DNA of 15,867 bases, taken from the NCBI GenBank assembly GCA_023254015.1, contig JALQYS010000350.1:1-15867 (forward strand). Direction: 5' to 3'. The stretch is from Paracoccaceae bacterium (GTDB lineage: Bacteria; Pseudomonadota; Alphaproteobacteria; Rhodobacterales; Rhodobacteraceae). The position numbers and the translations under genes were made by a program. Numbering within the stretch: the stretch's first letter is position 1; each line of letters begins with the position of its first letter. The notes beneath the pieces are model-generated. The model did not search any database and was not told the DNA's origin. It saw nothing but the letters and a program-made list of their open reading frames with translations. Below are positions 1-8,154 of this stretch, one piece after another.

Positions 1-158
1 TGCATCAACTGCCGCCGTGAGCAATCATTTCTGACGGCAGGGGCGGCGGCACCTAGAGTGACCACATTGGCCCCGCTACACGTCGCAGACCGGCGCAGGC
101 AACTGACGGCGGTTGCTCGCCCCCGCAACCAAATTCCTGAAATATATCAGATTCTTAG
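1..158. other. No gene recognised at left edge
   Basis: No convincing coding region or RNA gene is visible. A short frame opens with GTG near 55 and runs through the terminator stem to about 191, but it resembles no family I know and has no clear ribosome binding site. A GC-rich stretch at 11-50 can fold (gccgcc at 11-16 against ggcggc at 45-50), without other signs of a structured RNA. The terminator just after this stretch implies that a rightward transcript ends here, so this is probably the 3' flank of a gene lying outside the window. Confidence 0.4.
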
Positions 159-190
159 AACCCGACGTAAACCGTCGGGTTTTTGCTTTT
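159..190 (+). terminator. Rho-independent terminator
   Basis: A perfect 9-bp stem, AACCCGACG (159-167) and CGTCGGGTT (173-181), closes a 5-nt loop. It is followed on the plus strand by a T-rich tail (TTTGCTTTT, 182-190). It would end a rightward transcript from outside the window. The same stem read leftward lacks a good T tract, so it could act only weakly downstream of the leftward fic gene. Confidence 0.85.
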
Positions 191-264
191 GAAATTCTTG
201 TCAACACCTGGTCAACGTTTTGCGAGCCCCCCATCGAGGGTGCGGATGATCGCCGTCGCGACCC

Positions 265-1362
265 TCACAGCACCAACTCGTAGTGCGTGTTGCGCCCGCC
301 GCCTTCGCCCTTCCGGAGCAGACCGAGGTCCAGTAGAGCCCCGATGTCACGGTTCGCCGTGTCCTGCGAGCACTTGGCGATCACCGCCCACTTCGACGAG
401 GTCATCTTGCCTTCGAACCCATCGAGCAGGCGATTCAGCACCTTGATTTGGCGCTCGTTCAGCGCCAGCCCTGCAGTGCGTTCCCAGAACTGCCCCTTTG
501 CGACGACCGCCGCCAGGACGCCATCTGCGCCGTGGATGGCACGGCCGAGGCAGTCGAGGAACCACAGGATCCAAGCCGTGACGTCCGTTCCACCCTTCTG
601 GGTGCGCTCAAGCTGGTCGTAGTAGACGTTCCGCTCGGTCCTGATCTGCGCGGACATGCTGTAGAACCGCTGCGAGCTTCCCTCCGACCGGGCAAGTGCC
701 AGGTCGGCGATGGCGCGGGCGATACGACCGTTGCCGTCCTCGAACGGGTGGATCGTCACGAACCAAAGATGCGCCAGCGCCGCCTTGATCACCGGGTCGG
801 TGGTCAGGGGCGCGTTGAACCATGTGAGGAAGGCTTCCATCTCCGCCGGGATCAGCGGTGCGGGTGGGGCCGAGTAGTGAACCTTCTCCCGGCCATAGGG
901 CCCGGACACCACCTGCATCGGGCCGGTGCTGTCATCACGCCAATTGGCGACGATGATCTTCGTCATGCCGCTGCGCCCCGTGGGGAACAAAGCTGCATGC
1001 CAACCGAAAAGGCGCTCGGCGGTGAGCGCGGCCTGATAGTTCCGCGTCGCGTCCAGCATGACTTCGACGATGCCTTCCACGTTGCGATCGGTCGGGGGCA
1101 GGGCGCCAATGTCGATGCCAAGCCGTCGGGCGAGGGATGACCGCACCTGAGTGGCATCCAGCTGCTCGCCCTCGATCTCGCTTGTTTTGACGACGTCCTG
1201 CGTCAGGGTCTGCAGGACCGCCTCCTCGCGCAGCTTGAAGCCCAGCGCTTCCATCCGGCCGATCAGTCGCCCCTGGTCGTGACGCACTGCTGCCAAGGGC
1301 GCGCCGATGCTGCCGTCCTGCCAGGTCAGCTTTGGCCAGTCTGCCTGCTCCCAGATGTACAC
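265..1362 (-). CDS. Fic family protein (DUF4172-type N-terminus, C-terminal winged helix)
   Basis: Fic proteins usually transfer AMP from ATP to hydroxyl side chains of target proteins. The canonical active-site motif HPFEDGNGR is present, with the catalytic His at about residue 205 of 365. An inhibitory-helix motif of the (S/T)xxxE(G/N) type, TSEIEG, lies ahead of the Fic core at about residues 60-65, which suggests a self-inhibited enzyme. The N-terminus begins YIWEQADWP, typical of the DUF4172 domain. The last ~45 residues look like a winged helix (SSKWAVIAKCSQDTANRDIG), suggesting DNA binding. An ATG-started frame runs back to 1554, but homology begins only at YIWEQ. I chose the GTG at 1362 because a GGAG sits six bases upstream; the GTG at 1365 is the alternative. 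Targets are unknown. The start region carries repeated motifs that may be its operator. Confidence 0.88.
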   Translation of the reverse strand: MYIWEQADWPKLTWQDGSIGAPLAAVRHDQGRLIGRMEALGFKLREEAVLQTLTQDVVKTSEIEGEQLDATQVRSSLARRLGIDIGALPPTDRNVEGIVEVMLDATRNYQAALTAERLFGWHAALFPTGRSGMTKIIVANWRDDSTGPMQVVSGPYGREKVHYSAPPAPLIPAEMEAFLTWFNAPLTTDPVIKAALAHLWFVTIHPFEDGNGRIARAIADLALARSEGSSQRFYSMSAQIRTERNVYYDQLERTQKGGTDVTAWILWFLDCLGRAIHGADGVLAAVVAKGQFWERTAGLALNERQIKVLNRLLDGFEGKMTSSKWAVIAKCSQDTANRDIGALLDLGLLRKGEGGGRNTHYELVL

Positions 1363-1365
1363 CAC

Positions 1366-1466
1366 ATTCTCCGCGTTAAGTGCGGCGATTGTTGTCCGAA
1401 TTCTCCGCAAGCGCAAGGAAAAAACACCGCAAGATATGCGGAGAATGATGGGCCTATTCTCCGCAT
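1366..1466 (-). promoter_or_regulatory. Repeated 10-bp motif over the fic leader and start
   Basis: The motif ATTCTCCGCA or its complement occurs four times in 101 bp: 1366-1375 (last base G), 1400-1409, 1437-1446 (inverted) and 1456-1465. The last two extend to a perfect 11-bp inverted repeat, ATGCGGAGAAT (1436-1446) and ATTCTCCGCAT (1456-1466), with a 9-bp spacer. The copy nearest fic contains the GGAG used as its ribosome binding site. The layout suggests an operator array through which fic is repressed, possibly by the winged-helix end of Fic itself or by the neighbouring HTH protein. The binding protein is inference; the repeats are seen directly. Confidence 0.65.
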
Positions 1467-1495
1467 TTCCGCTATGCCCTGACCAGTTGGTGCAC

Positions 1496-1815
1496 CTAGA
1501 GCTGTGATGATCCCTCGGACTTTGGGTCAACCTGTCCGAGGTTTTGTAACACAAGAAGCCGTTCTGGACAGCTTGGACATCTGTGCCGCTGCTTCTCCGA
1601 CAGTCGCCCTGCCATGGTGAGGGTAGTGATCAGCACTGCGTCTGAATGCTGCGCGAGCCGGATCAGATGCTCCCCGCTCGGCCCGCGTTCGCCAGACAGC
1701 CAGTACTTGGCCGTCCGCTCACTCGCTCCGGTCCAGCGCATCACCGTCTTGATGGCCTGATGCGTCGGTCCCAGTTCGCGGCGCAGGGCATCGGCAATGG
1801 CTGTCGGGGATCGTT
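1496..1815 (-). pseudogene. Helix-turn-helix protein fragment, 5' end lost
   Basis: The frame encodes about 105 residues. A central helix-turn-helix-like segment (MRWTGASERTAKYWLSGE) is followed by LIRLAQHSDAVL. I recognise this type of small DNA-binding protein from alphaproteobacterial accessory regions, but cannot name a defined family with certainty. The open frame continues upstream to an ATG at 1879, but those residues are simply the antisense of hyuA, so the natural start has been replaced at a junction near 1805-1825. The gene reads in the same direction as fic and ends 133 bp before the fic start. It may be a dead remnant, or may still be translated from a chimeric start such as the ATG at 1849. 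Confidence 0.6.
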
Positions 1816-2672
1816 TGAAGCTGGACGCGCAATCGGCGGCCTTTGGCATCTGCGAGGTGGTGGACGAGAACATGGCCAATGCCGCGCGGGTTCATGCGGT
1901 GGAAAACGGCAAGAATATCTCGGATAACATGATGATCGCCTTTGGTGGTGCAGCGCCTTTGCACGCGGCACGGCTGTGCGAAAAGCTGGGCATCGACCGC
2001 TGTCTGGTGCCGCCGGGGGCGGGGGTTGGCTCGGCCATCGGGTTTTTGAAAGCGCCCTTCGGCTATGAAAGTCTGGTCTCGCGCATCATCGGCCTGTCGA
2101 CCTTTCAGCCTGATGACATCAATGGCCTGATCGCGGATCTGAAGGCGACGGCCATGGGGTTTGTCGCACAAGGCACAGCCGTGCAAGGCACGGGCGGGGC
2201 CATCACCTGCGAGGTGGTCGCCTTCATGCGCTACCGGGGGCAGGGTTGGGAAATTCCCGTGCTGTTGCCCGACCGCCCCTTTACCACCGCCGATGCGGAT
2301 CTGATCCGCGCCGATTTCCGCGCGGCCTATGCCCGCTTCTTTGGCCGGGCGATTGACGGGCTGTCCGGGCTGGAGATCGAGATCGTGACGATTTCGGTGA
2401 AGGCGGCCGACCATCGGCCCGCGCCGCAGCGCCACGAACTTACCTCGGGTCGGGCGGAGGCCGCGGTTTCCAGCTCTCGCCCGGTATTCGACCCGGCCCG
2501 GGGTGAGGCCCTCTCAACGGCGATCTTTGAGCGTACGAGCCTTGCAGCCGGGGATCGGGTGTCCGGTCCGGCGGTGATCGTCGAACGCGAAACCTCGACG
2601 GTCGTGACCTCACCCTTTGATGCGGTGATGCAAAGCGATGGCAGTCTCTTGTTGATCCGGAAGGAGGTCTGA
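1816..2672 (+). pseudogene. hyuA: Hydantoinase/oxoprolinase subunit A, C-terminal part only
   Basis: HyuA-type subunits pair with HyuB in ATP-dependent hydrolysis of hydantoins or 5-oxoproline-like lactams. The surviving ~285 residues carry typical C-terminal sequence: AAFGICEVVDENMANAARVH, then the glycine-rich FGGAAPLHA and VPPGAGVGSAIG segments. Family members are about 690 residues, so roughly the first 400, including most of the ATPase-like fold, are missing. Homology stops near 1816-1822, where the antisense of the HTH gene begins; the ATG at 1797 lies on the foreign side and is not a native start. The 3' end is intact, with the stop one base before the hyuB ATG. Almost certainly non-functional. 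Confidence 0.82.
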
Positions 2673-2673
2673 G

Positions 2674-3252
2674 ATGACCGATGCAACGCAAGAAATCCGT
2701 ATGCAGGTGATGTGGAACCGCCTGATTTCCGTGGTGGAAGAACAGGCGATGACGCTGCTGCGCACGGCCTTTTCGACCTCTGTGCGCGAAGCGGGCGACC
2801 TGTCGGCGGGCGTCTTCGATCCGGCGGGCCGGATGTTGGCGCAGGCCGTTACCGGCACGCCGGGGCACGTGAACACCATGGCCGAAGCGGTCCTCCATTT
2901 CATTGCCGAGATTGGCCGCGAGAACATGTTTCCGGGCGATACCTATGTGACCAACGACCCTTGGAAGGGGACGGGGCATCTGCATGACATCACAATGGTC
3001 TCGCCCTCGTTCAAAGGTGAGGTTCTGGTCGGCTTTTTCGCCTGCACCGCGCATGTGGTGGATGTGGGCGGTCGCGGCTTTGGGGCGGATGGCAAGTCGG
3101 TTTATGAAGAAGGCATCCAGATTCCGATCATGAAATTCGCTGAACGTGGCGAAGTGAACGGCTTTCTGGTCCAGATGCTGCGCGCCAATGTGCGCGAGGC
3201 CAATCAGGTGGTGGGCGACTTCTATTCGCTGGCCGCTTGCAATGATGTCGGC
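2674..3252 (+). pseudogene. hyuB: Hydantoinase/oxoprolinase subunit B, N-terminal part only
   Basis: The start is preceded by a good ribosome binding site (AAGGAGG, 2660-2666), and the gene is spaced one base from hyuA, as in an operon. The sequence is typical HyuB: the MQVMWNRLISVVEEQAM opening, ready-to-align blocks such as SAGVFDPAGRMLAQA, GHVNTM, and DTYVTNDPWKGTGHLHD, then the FFACTAHVVDVGG block and NQVVGDFYSLAACNDVG. HyuB proteins are about 550-600 residues; homology stops after ~193. Beyond 3250 the frame reads 20 residues of mttB antisense before a chance stop at 3315. The 3' two thirds were lost in the rearrangement that also truncated mttB. Probably inactive. Confidence 0.85.
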
Positions 3253-4437
3253 CACGAATTTGGCCATGCAACATACCAGCCCCGCCTCATCCCAGCCGCC
3301 GGCATGCATCATTAGATTGGCCCCTGCCGTCGCGCCTGACATCATCGCGGTCGCGGATTCATAGCCTGATTGCGCGTCGAATAGTTTTGACGAGGCCTGT
3401 GACGCCGTCGTCCGCCACGGCAGGCCATACCGCCGGGCCAATTGCCCTATGATGACGTTCATCAAGGTGACCTCTGGCATCCCCGACATCGGCGCCCCAG
3501 ACTTCATCGAAACCGAGACGGTGTACTGCCCATAGATCATCCGGGTCCCCGCCCGGACAAGTTGGGCATAGGCGAGGCAGGCCAAAGCCTCGGCATTCAG
3601 TTGCGCGACGGTCGCTGCCACATCGGCCGGTGTGTTGGCCGCACCAAGGACGAAGGGAGAAAGCAGAACGACTTGCCCCGCCTCGGCATAAACACGCAGG
3701 CCCTCCAACATCGTGGCATCCCAGACAAGGGGAGAATTGCCGGAGATATGGGCAAGCATCACGGCGTGGTCATCCATGAAGGCACCATGAACGAGGCGTG
3801 CCATTGCGACGCAATCCTCGGACCTGGCCTTACCAGTTGCAAGGCCAAAGAAGGGCAGATCCGTGTCCAAAAGCGCAGTGCGGATCATCTCAAGATGCCG
3901 CCACGGCACGGCGATATCTGTCGGCTCGCAGGTGAAGCCGCCCGCGATATGGAAACCCGGCAGCGCCTGCGTCAGCCGATTGAAATTACGCAAATCCTCG
4001 AGTGTCGAGGCGCGGCGGTTCCCGTTCAGGTCTCGCACGCAAGGCGCGCCCTGCATTGTGGCAAAGGTCATCGTATCAGGGCCAATCTCGGCGACATGAT
4101 CCGGATTGCGACCGTGGATGGTAAAGCGTGACGGCGCCTTCGCAATCAGCCCCATGACCATCTCCTCGGACAATCTTACGCGGTTGCCCTCGACCTTGGC
4201 GCCGACCTCGCGCCACTGGTGCAGGGCGGTTTCGTCTCGAAATTCGATTCCAATGTCCCGCAGGATTGCCATCGAGGCTGCATGGATGCGGTCGAGTTGG
4301 GTGTCATTGACGGCTGTCACCGGGTTGATGCCATAGCGAAGGACGGGCAGCCGCGGAATGCGCTCGGCCTGACGCGCGGCGGCCACGACAGAGCGGCCTC
4401 CACGGCGGCGTGCAACGGCGGTGATTTCCTCAGACAT
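3246..4437 (-). pseudogene. MttB-family (trimethylamine/betaine-type) methyltransferase, C-terminus lost
   Basis: MttB-family enzymes move a methyl group from a quaternary or tertiary amine to a corrinoid protein. About 395 residues remain of the usual ~510: RIPRLPVLRYGINPVTAVNDTQLDRIH near the N-terminus, then FATMQGAPCVRDLNG, and SATAMMSGATAGANLMMHAG near the break. There is no in-frame amber codon in the remaining part, so this belongs to the non-pyrrolysine branch, whose known members include glycine-betaine methyltransferases. I chose the ATG at 4437 because AGGAGGAG lies just upstream. Homology ends near KFVAD at about 3250; the frame then continues through hyuB and hyuA antisense to 2440, giving a meaningless 665-residue chimera. 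A LysR gene is divergent from it. Substrate unknown. Confidence 0.8.
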
Positions 4438-4575
4438 GGCGGCTCCTCCTTGGGGCTGGCGCAAGACTGACGGCGCTTGGGTTTTGGCTCAAGATCACGA
4501 ATGATTGGGCTATCCATAAGAAAAACTATCGCTTACGCGCGGTATCTGGCAGAAAATCGGCAGAAGGAGTTTCCT
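4438..4575. promoter_or_regulatory. Divergent control region, mttB-like / LysR
   Basis: This 138-bp gap separates the start of the leftward mttB-like gene from that of the rightward LysR gene. The middle (about 4495-4560) is clearly AT-richer than its surroundings and should hold both promoters. The mttB-like ribosome binding site is at 4441-4450 (minus strand), and that of the LysR gene is AAGGAG at 4564-4569. By family habit the LysR protein would bind here. I could not single out one convincing T-N11-A box. Confidence 0.5.
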
Positions 4576-5472
4576 ATGCACTTCCGCCGCAAGTTATCCT
4601 CTCTCACTGCGCTGGTGGCGCTGGAGGCTGTGGCGCGCCACCGCTCCATCTCTGCTGCCGCGCGAGAAATCGGCGTGACGCAGGCCGCAGTGAGCCGCCA
4701 CATTGCGGCACTGGAAGCAGATTTTGGCCGTTCGCTTTTTACCCGCGCCCATCGCGCGGTGCAGCCAACGGCGGAATGTTTGCTTTTGGGTCAGGCCTTG
4801 GCCGAGAATTTCTACGGCATCGCCGAAGCGATTGACGCGATGCGGACGACATCCAAGGATGTTGTTACCATTGGTGCCTCCGTGGCGTTCTCGCAGCTTT
4901 GGCTGGTGCCGCGACTCCTGCGGTTTCGTGCTGCGCATCCCGCAACCGCCTTTCGCGTGATCTCGCGTGATGACTGGATCGATCTGGGCTCTGGCGAGGT
5001 TGATATGGTCTTCCGCTATGGCAAAGGACCCTTTCAGGATGGCGAGATTGTAGCTCGCACTGGCGATACGGTGTTTCCTGTGTGCGCGCCGGATTATGCC
5101 GCACGCCACGACCTCAGCGATTTTCCCAACTGCCGGTTCGATCTGATCGAACAGGATGTCCCAGATCGCAGTTGGTATCGCTGGTCAGATTGGTTCGCCC
5201 AGTCCGGCGGGCGGCCTCCAAATGCCGCCCCCTCGCTGCGCCTGACTTACTTGACCGAAACCCTTGCTGCCGCAACGGCCGGAGCCGGGATCGCCATGGG
5301 CTGGCAAATGCTTTTAGGCGACGCGCTGGAAACAGGTGCTTTGGTCAAGCTTGGTACGATCGAGATCAAACCGGATCTCGGGCACCATCTGGTTGCGCCC
5401 ATCCGACCCAAGTCATCCCTGCAAGCCCAGTTGGTCAAATCCTTTCTGGCACAAGAGATGATGGGGGGCTGA
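4576..5472 (+). CDS. LysR-family regulator, GcvA-like
   Basis: A 298-residue transcription regulator of normal length for the family. The N-terminal winged helix-turn-helix spans about residues 5-64 (ALVALEAVARHRSISAAARE, then GVTQAAVSRHIAALE), followed by a linker helix and a periplasmic-binding-like effector domain to the end (VVTIGASVAFSQLWLVPRLL, AGAGIAMGWQMLL), in GcvA style. The frame is open upstream to 4477, but the ATG at 4576 is preferred because AAGGAG lies seven bases before it and the family homology begins there. It is divergent from the broken mttB-like gene, so it probably once controlled that gene and perhaps others now lost. Its effector is unknown. With its likely target gene truncated, its present role is doubtful. 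Confidence 0.88.
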   Translation: MHFRRKLSSLTALVALEAVARHRSISAAAREIGVTQAAVSRHIAALEADFGRSLFTRAHRAVQPTAECLLLGQALAENFYGIAEAIDAMRTTSKDVVTIGASVAFSQLWLVPRLLRFRAAHPATAFRVISRDDWIDLGSGEVDMVFRYGKGPFQDGEIVARTGDTVFPVCAPDYAARHDLSDFPNCRFDLIEQDVPDRSWYRWSDWFAQSGGRPPNAAPSLRLTYLTETLAAATAGAGIAMGWQMLLGDALETGALVKLGTIEIKPDLGHHLVAPIRPKSSLQAQLVKSFLAQEMMGG

Positions 5473-5605
5473 CGGGATCGGCCTTTACTCCGGGTCTGCT
5501 CCGCGAGAGCAGCCAACAGAACCGGCTGAGGCTGCGTGGAAACCGCTCTTTGTGTTGGAGTTTTACAGGTTAGGCGGAGGCGGGCATGGCGGGTATTACA
5601 TGAAG
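5473..5605. other. Intergenic flank of the istB relic
   Basis: No coding region is recognised between the LysR stop and the first recognisable istB-like residues. The LysR gene has no obvious T-tailed terminator. This stretch may be further decayed insertion-sequence DNA, but nothing in it can be assigned. Confidence 0.35.
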
Positions 5606-5775
5606 TCTGCGCAGTTCCCGGCCTAGAAAAAGTTCTCTGGTTTCGACTTCGCCTCTAGCAAGGTCAAATGAGGCCGCGGTCCGGACCGCGCACCGCTGAG
5701 AGTCTGTGGATGCGCCCAGAACGTGATCCTGCTCGGCGGCCCGGGCATCGGTAAGAAGCGCCTGGTCACCCGGAG
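5606..5775 (+). mobile_element. Decayed fragment of an IS21-type istB helper ATPase
   Basis: IstB is the AAA+ helper of IS21-family transposition. From 5612 one frame reads QFPA, a stop, then KKFSGFDFASSKV, matching the N-terminal 'FP..K...GFDF' block of IstB. After one extra base near 5668 another frame gives NEAAVRTAHR. A third frame from 5711 gives CAQNVILLGGPGIGKKRLV, the Walker A region, where the usual GTGKT(S) reads GIGKK. Stop codons and frame changes inside ~170 bp show it is dead. The rest of the element, the istA partner and the terminal repeats are not visible. It marks an old insertion between the LysR gene and the acyl-CoA dehydrogenase operon. Confidence 0.7.
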
Positions 5776-5831
5776 ATTACGCCACCTGATGATTTTCTCC
5801 ACTTTCGAGATACGGCGTCAGTTTACCCGGG

Positions 5832-6959
5832 TCAGGACAACAATTCCCGCGCAATGATCGTGCGTTGAATTTCGGAACTGCCTTCGTAGATCCGGAAAAT
5901 TCGCAGGTCGCGCAGATGGCGCTCCAGCGGGAAATCGCGGCAATAGCCATAGCCGCCGTGGATTTGCAGGGCGCGGTCTGCGATGCGCCATGCGGCCTCT
6001 GTCGCAAAAAGTTTGGCATGTGCGCTTTCCGAGGCATAGCGCGCACCGGTGCCGCGCAGACGGGCGGCGGCATAGCCCAAGGCGCGGGCGGCAGCGAGGT
6101 CATTGGCACTGTCGGCCAGCATCCATTGCAGGCCCTGAAAATCGGCAATCGGTTTGCCACCAACCTGCCGTTCCTTGGCATAGGCCACGGCGGCGTCCAG
6201 CGCCACGGCGGCGATGCCCGTGGCCTGGGCAGCCACCTCGATCCGGCCATTGTCCAGCACCTTCATCGCGGTGCGAAACCCGCTACCCTCGGGGCCGATG
6301 CGGTTTTCTTCCGGCACAAAACAGTCAAAGGTCACGCCAAAAACATGCCCCCCCCGCAGGCCCATGGTGCGCTCGGCGGGCGACAGGGTAATGCCCGATG
6401 TGGCGGCGGGCTCGACGACAAAAGCGGAAACGCCGCGCGCGCCGGCCTCGGGGTCGGTCTTGGCGTAAACCACGATGAAGTCAGCCGCGCCCGCGTTCGA
6501 GATGAAACATTTCGAACCGCGCAGCCGATAGCCGTTCCCCTCGCGCCGGGCGGTGGTGCGCATGTCGGCCGGGTTGGAGCCCGCTCCGGGTTCGGTCAGC
6601 GCAAAGGCACCCAATGCGCCTTGTGCGGCGCGGGGCAGCAGGCGGGCCTTCAACGCGGCATCGCCGCCAAGATGCAGGCTGTCGGTTGCCAGAAAATGCG
6701 CCGTCAACATCGACGCGGTTGATGCACAAGCGCCTGCGATGATCTCGACCGCGCGATAGAGCATCGGGCCCGTCAGACCAAGCCCGCCATCTGCCTCGGG
6801 CAGGTTGAGGCCCATCAGGCCCAAGGCCGCCATGTCCGGCAAGTGGCAGGTGGCAAATCGCGCGGTTTCGTCCAGTTCCGCTGCTTTCGGGGCCAGCACC
6901 TCGGCCGCGAAACGGCTGATCTCGGACAGAACGGCCTGTTCTTCATCGTTCCACATCAT
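5832..6959 (-). CDS. Acyl-CoA dehydrogenase
   Basis: FAD-dependent cytoplasmic enzyme that introduces an alpha,beta double bond into an acyl-CoA and passes electrons to electron-transfer flavoprotein. At 375 residues it is full length. The signature FALTEPGAGSN (residues 119-129) and the C-terminal ALQIHGGYGYCRDFPLER and RIYEGSSEIQR blocks are present; the catalytic base of the short/medium-chain group corresponds to Glu359 in YEGSSE. The start has two adjacent ATGs (6959 and 6956); a GGAG lies nine bases upstream of the first, inside the end of the upstream gene. It follows the CoA-transferase gene by three bases, so the two are surely co-transcribed and probably act in sequence. The substrate cannot be read from sequence; a short or branched acyl chain is likely. 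Confidence 0.92.
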   Translation of the reverse strand: MMWNDEEQAVLSEISRFAAEVLAPKAAELDETARFATCHLPDMAALGLMGLNLPEADGGLGLTGPMLYRAVEIIAGACASTASMLTAHFLATDSLHLGGDAALKARLLPRAAQGALGAFALTEPGAGSNPADMRTTARREGNGYRLRGSKCFISNAGAADFIVVYAKTDPEAGARGVSAFVVEPAATSGITLSPAERTMGLRGGHVFGVTFDCFVPEENRIGPEGSGFRTAMKVLDNGRIEVAAQATGIAAVALDAAVAYAKERQVGGKPIADFQGLQWMLADSANDLAAARALGYAAARLRGTGARYASESAHAKLFATEAAWRIADRALQIHGGYGYCRDFPLERHLRDLRIFRIYEGSSEIQRTIIARELLS

Positions 6960-6962
6960 CGC

Positions 6963-8111
6963 TCAACGCTCCAGTTCGGCGCGGATCTCGGCGCCATGTT
7001 CATCAAGGCCGGGGGCCGGACGGCGCTGCCCACGCGGGCTGCCGATAAACTGAACCGGCTGTTCGGGCAGGTTCAGCACCCCCAGCAGGGGATGCGCCAC
7101 CGGCGATACCAGACCGCGGGCCATGGCGTGCTCCGAGGTCCAGACCTCGCGCACCGTTGCAAGCGGGGCGGCGGGGATGCCCGCATTGGTCAGCACGACC
7201 GCTGCCTCTTCGGCGGTCTGCCCCGCAGCCCAGCTTTCGATGGCTTCGGCCAGCACGGTCTCGTTCGCGCGCCGGGCGCTGTCGTTGACAAGGCGAGGAT
7301 CGGCCGCCAAATCTGCCCGCCCGATGGCCGCGCAAAAGCCAGCAAACAGCTTGTCATTCAGAACGGCTACCGCAAAATGGCCCGCTTTTGCGGCATAAAC
7401 ACCGAATGGCGCGGATAGCGCATGTTTGTTGCCAGTGCGCACCGGGGTCTGGTCGGCCACCAGCACCCGCGCGGCAGCGGTTGGCATCATCGAGGCCAGT
7501 GCATCGGCCAGCGCCACATCAATCACCCGGCCCCGGCCCGTCCGCTGCCGTTCATGCAGTGCCGCCATAATGCCCCAGCCCGCGAAAAGCCCCGCTGCCA
7601 CATCGGCAATCGCTTCGCCAACCATCGTCGGCGCGCCTTCGGGACTGCCGGTCAGTTCCATCAGGCCGCTCATTGCCTGCACGATGATGTCATAGGCCGG
7701 TCGGGCAGCCATCGGCCCGCTTTGCCCAAAGCCTGAAATCGAGGCATAGATCAGCCGCGGATTGCGGGCGCAAAGGGCCTCCGCCCCAAGGCCCAGCCGC
7801 TCCATGACACCGGGGCGAAAGTTTTCAACCAGCACATCGGCGCGCTCGGCCATGGCGATGGCCGTGTCGCGATCTTTGGGGTCTTTCAGGTCCAGTACAA
7901 TCGACCGTTTGCCGCGATTGACCGATTGGAACAGCGCGCTTTCGCCGTGCTGAAACGGGCCGACATGGCGGTATTCGTCGCCTTCCGGGCCTTCGATCTT
8001 GATGACATCTGCCCCGAGATCGGCCATCAGGGCCGTGGCATAAGGCCCGGCAAGCACGCGGGTAAAATCAAGAATCCTAAGATCAGAGAGCGGTTTGGAA
8101 TTGGCGGTCAT
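6963..8111 (-). CDS. CaiB/BaiF family (class III) CoA-transferase
   Basis: Class III CoA-transferases move CoA from a donor thioester to a carboxylate, through an aspartyl intermediate. The 382-residue protein has the family start LSDLRILDFTRVLAGPYATALMADLGADVIKIE (quoted only as the known block type; key parts are DFTRVLAGP and GADVIKIE), the NRGKRSIVLDLKD loop, VENFRPGVMERLGLG and PAYDIIVQAMSGL, where Asp141 aligns with the catalytic Asp. The ATG at 8111 has GAGG five bases upstream. It is the first gene of a two-gene operon with the acyl-CoA dehydrogenase, and is divergent from a LysR gene. Likely role: activation of a carboxylic acid for dehydrogenation. Alternatives within the family include racemases, but the pairing with a dehydrogenase favours CoA transfer. 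Confidence 0.9.
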   Translation of the reverse strand: MTANSKPLSDLRILDFTRVLAGPYATALMADLGADVIKIEGPEGDEYRHVGPFQHGESALFQSVNRGKRSIVLDLKDPKDRDTAIAMAERADVLVENFRPGVMERLGLGAEALCARNPRLIYASISGFGQSGPMAARPAYDIIVQAMSGLMELTGSPEGAPTMVGEAIADVAAGLFAGWGIMAALHERQRTGRGRVIDVALADALASMMPTAAARVLVADQTPVRTGNKHALSAPFGVYAAKAGHFAVAVLNDKLFAGFCAAIGRADLAADPRLVNDSARRANETVLAEAIESWAAGQTAEEAAVVLTNAGIPAAPLATVREVWTSEHAMARGLVSPVAHPLLGVLNLPEQPVQFIGSPRGQRRPAPGLDEHGAEIRAELER

Positions 8112-8154
8112 GGCGGCCTCGCATCAGGGGTGCCGCAACATTAATAAAAGCAAT

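Noticed and set aside
1..180. A tRNA or tmRNA 3' end ahead of the terminator, as an integration site
   Set aside because: No T-arm sequence or CCA-adjacent acceptor stem could be found, and no integrase gene is present.
448..1140. A 230-codon plus-strand frame opposite fic
   Set aside because: It is a shadow of the clearly recognisable Fic coding sequence and has no features of its own.
2440..4437. A continuous 665-codon minus-strand reading frame as one protein
   Set aside because: Only the first ~395 residues are MttB-like. The rest is the antisense of hyuB and hyuA and looks like low-complexity shadow sequence.
4477..4575. Extended N-terminus for the first LysR protein
   Set aside because: The extra 33 codons lie in the divergent promoter region and lack family similarity, whereas the ATG at 4576 has a clear ribosome binding site.
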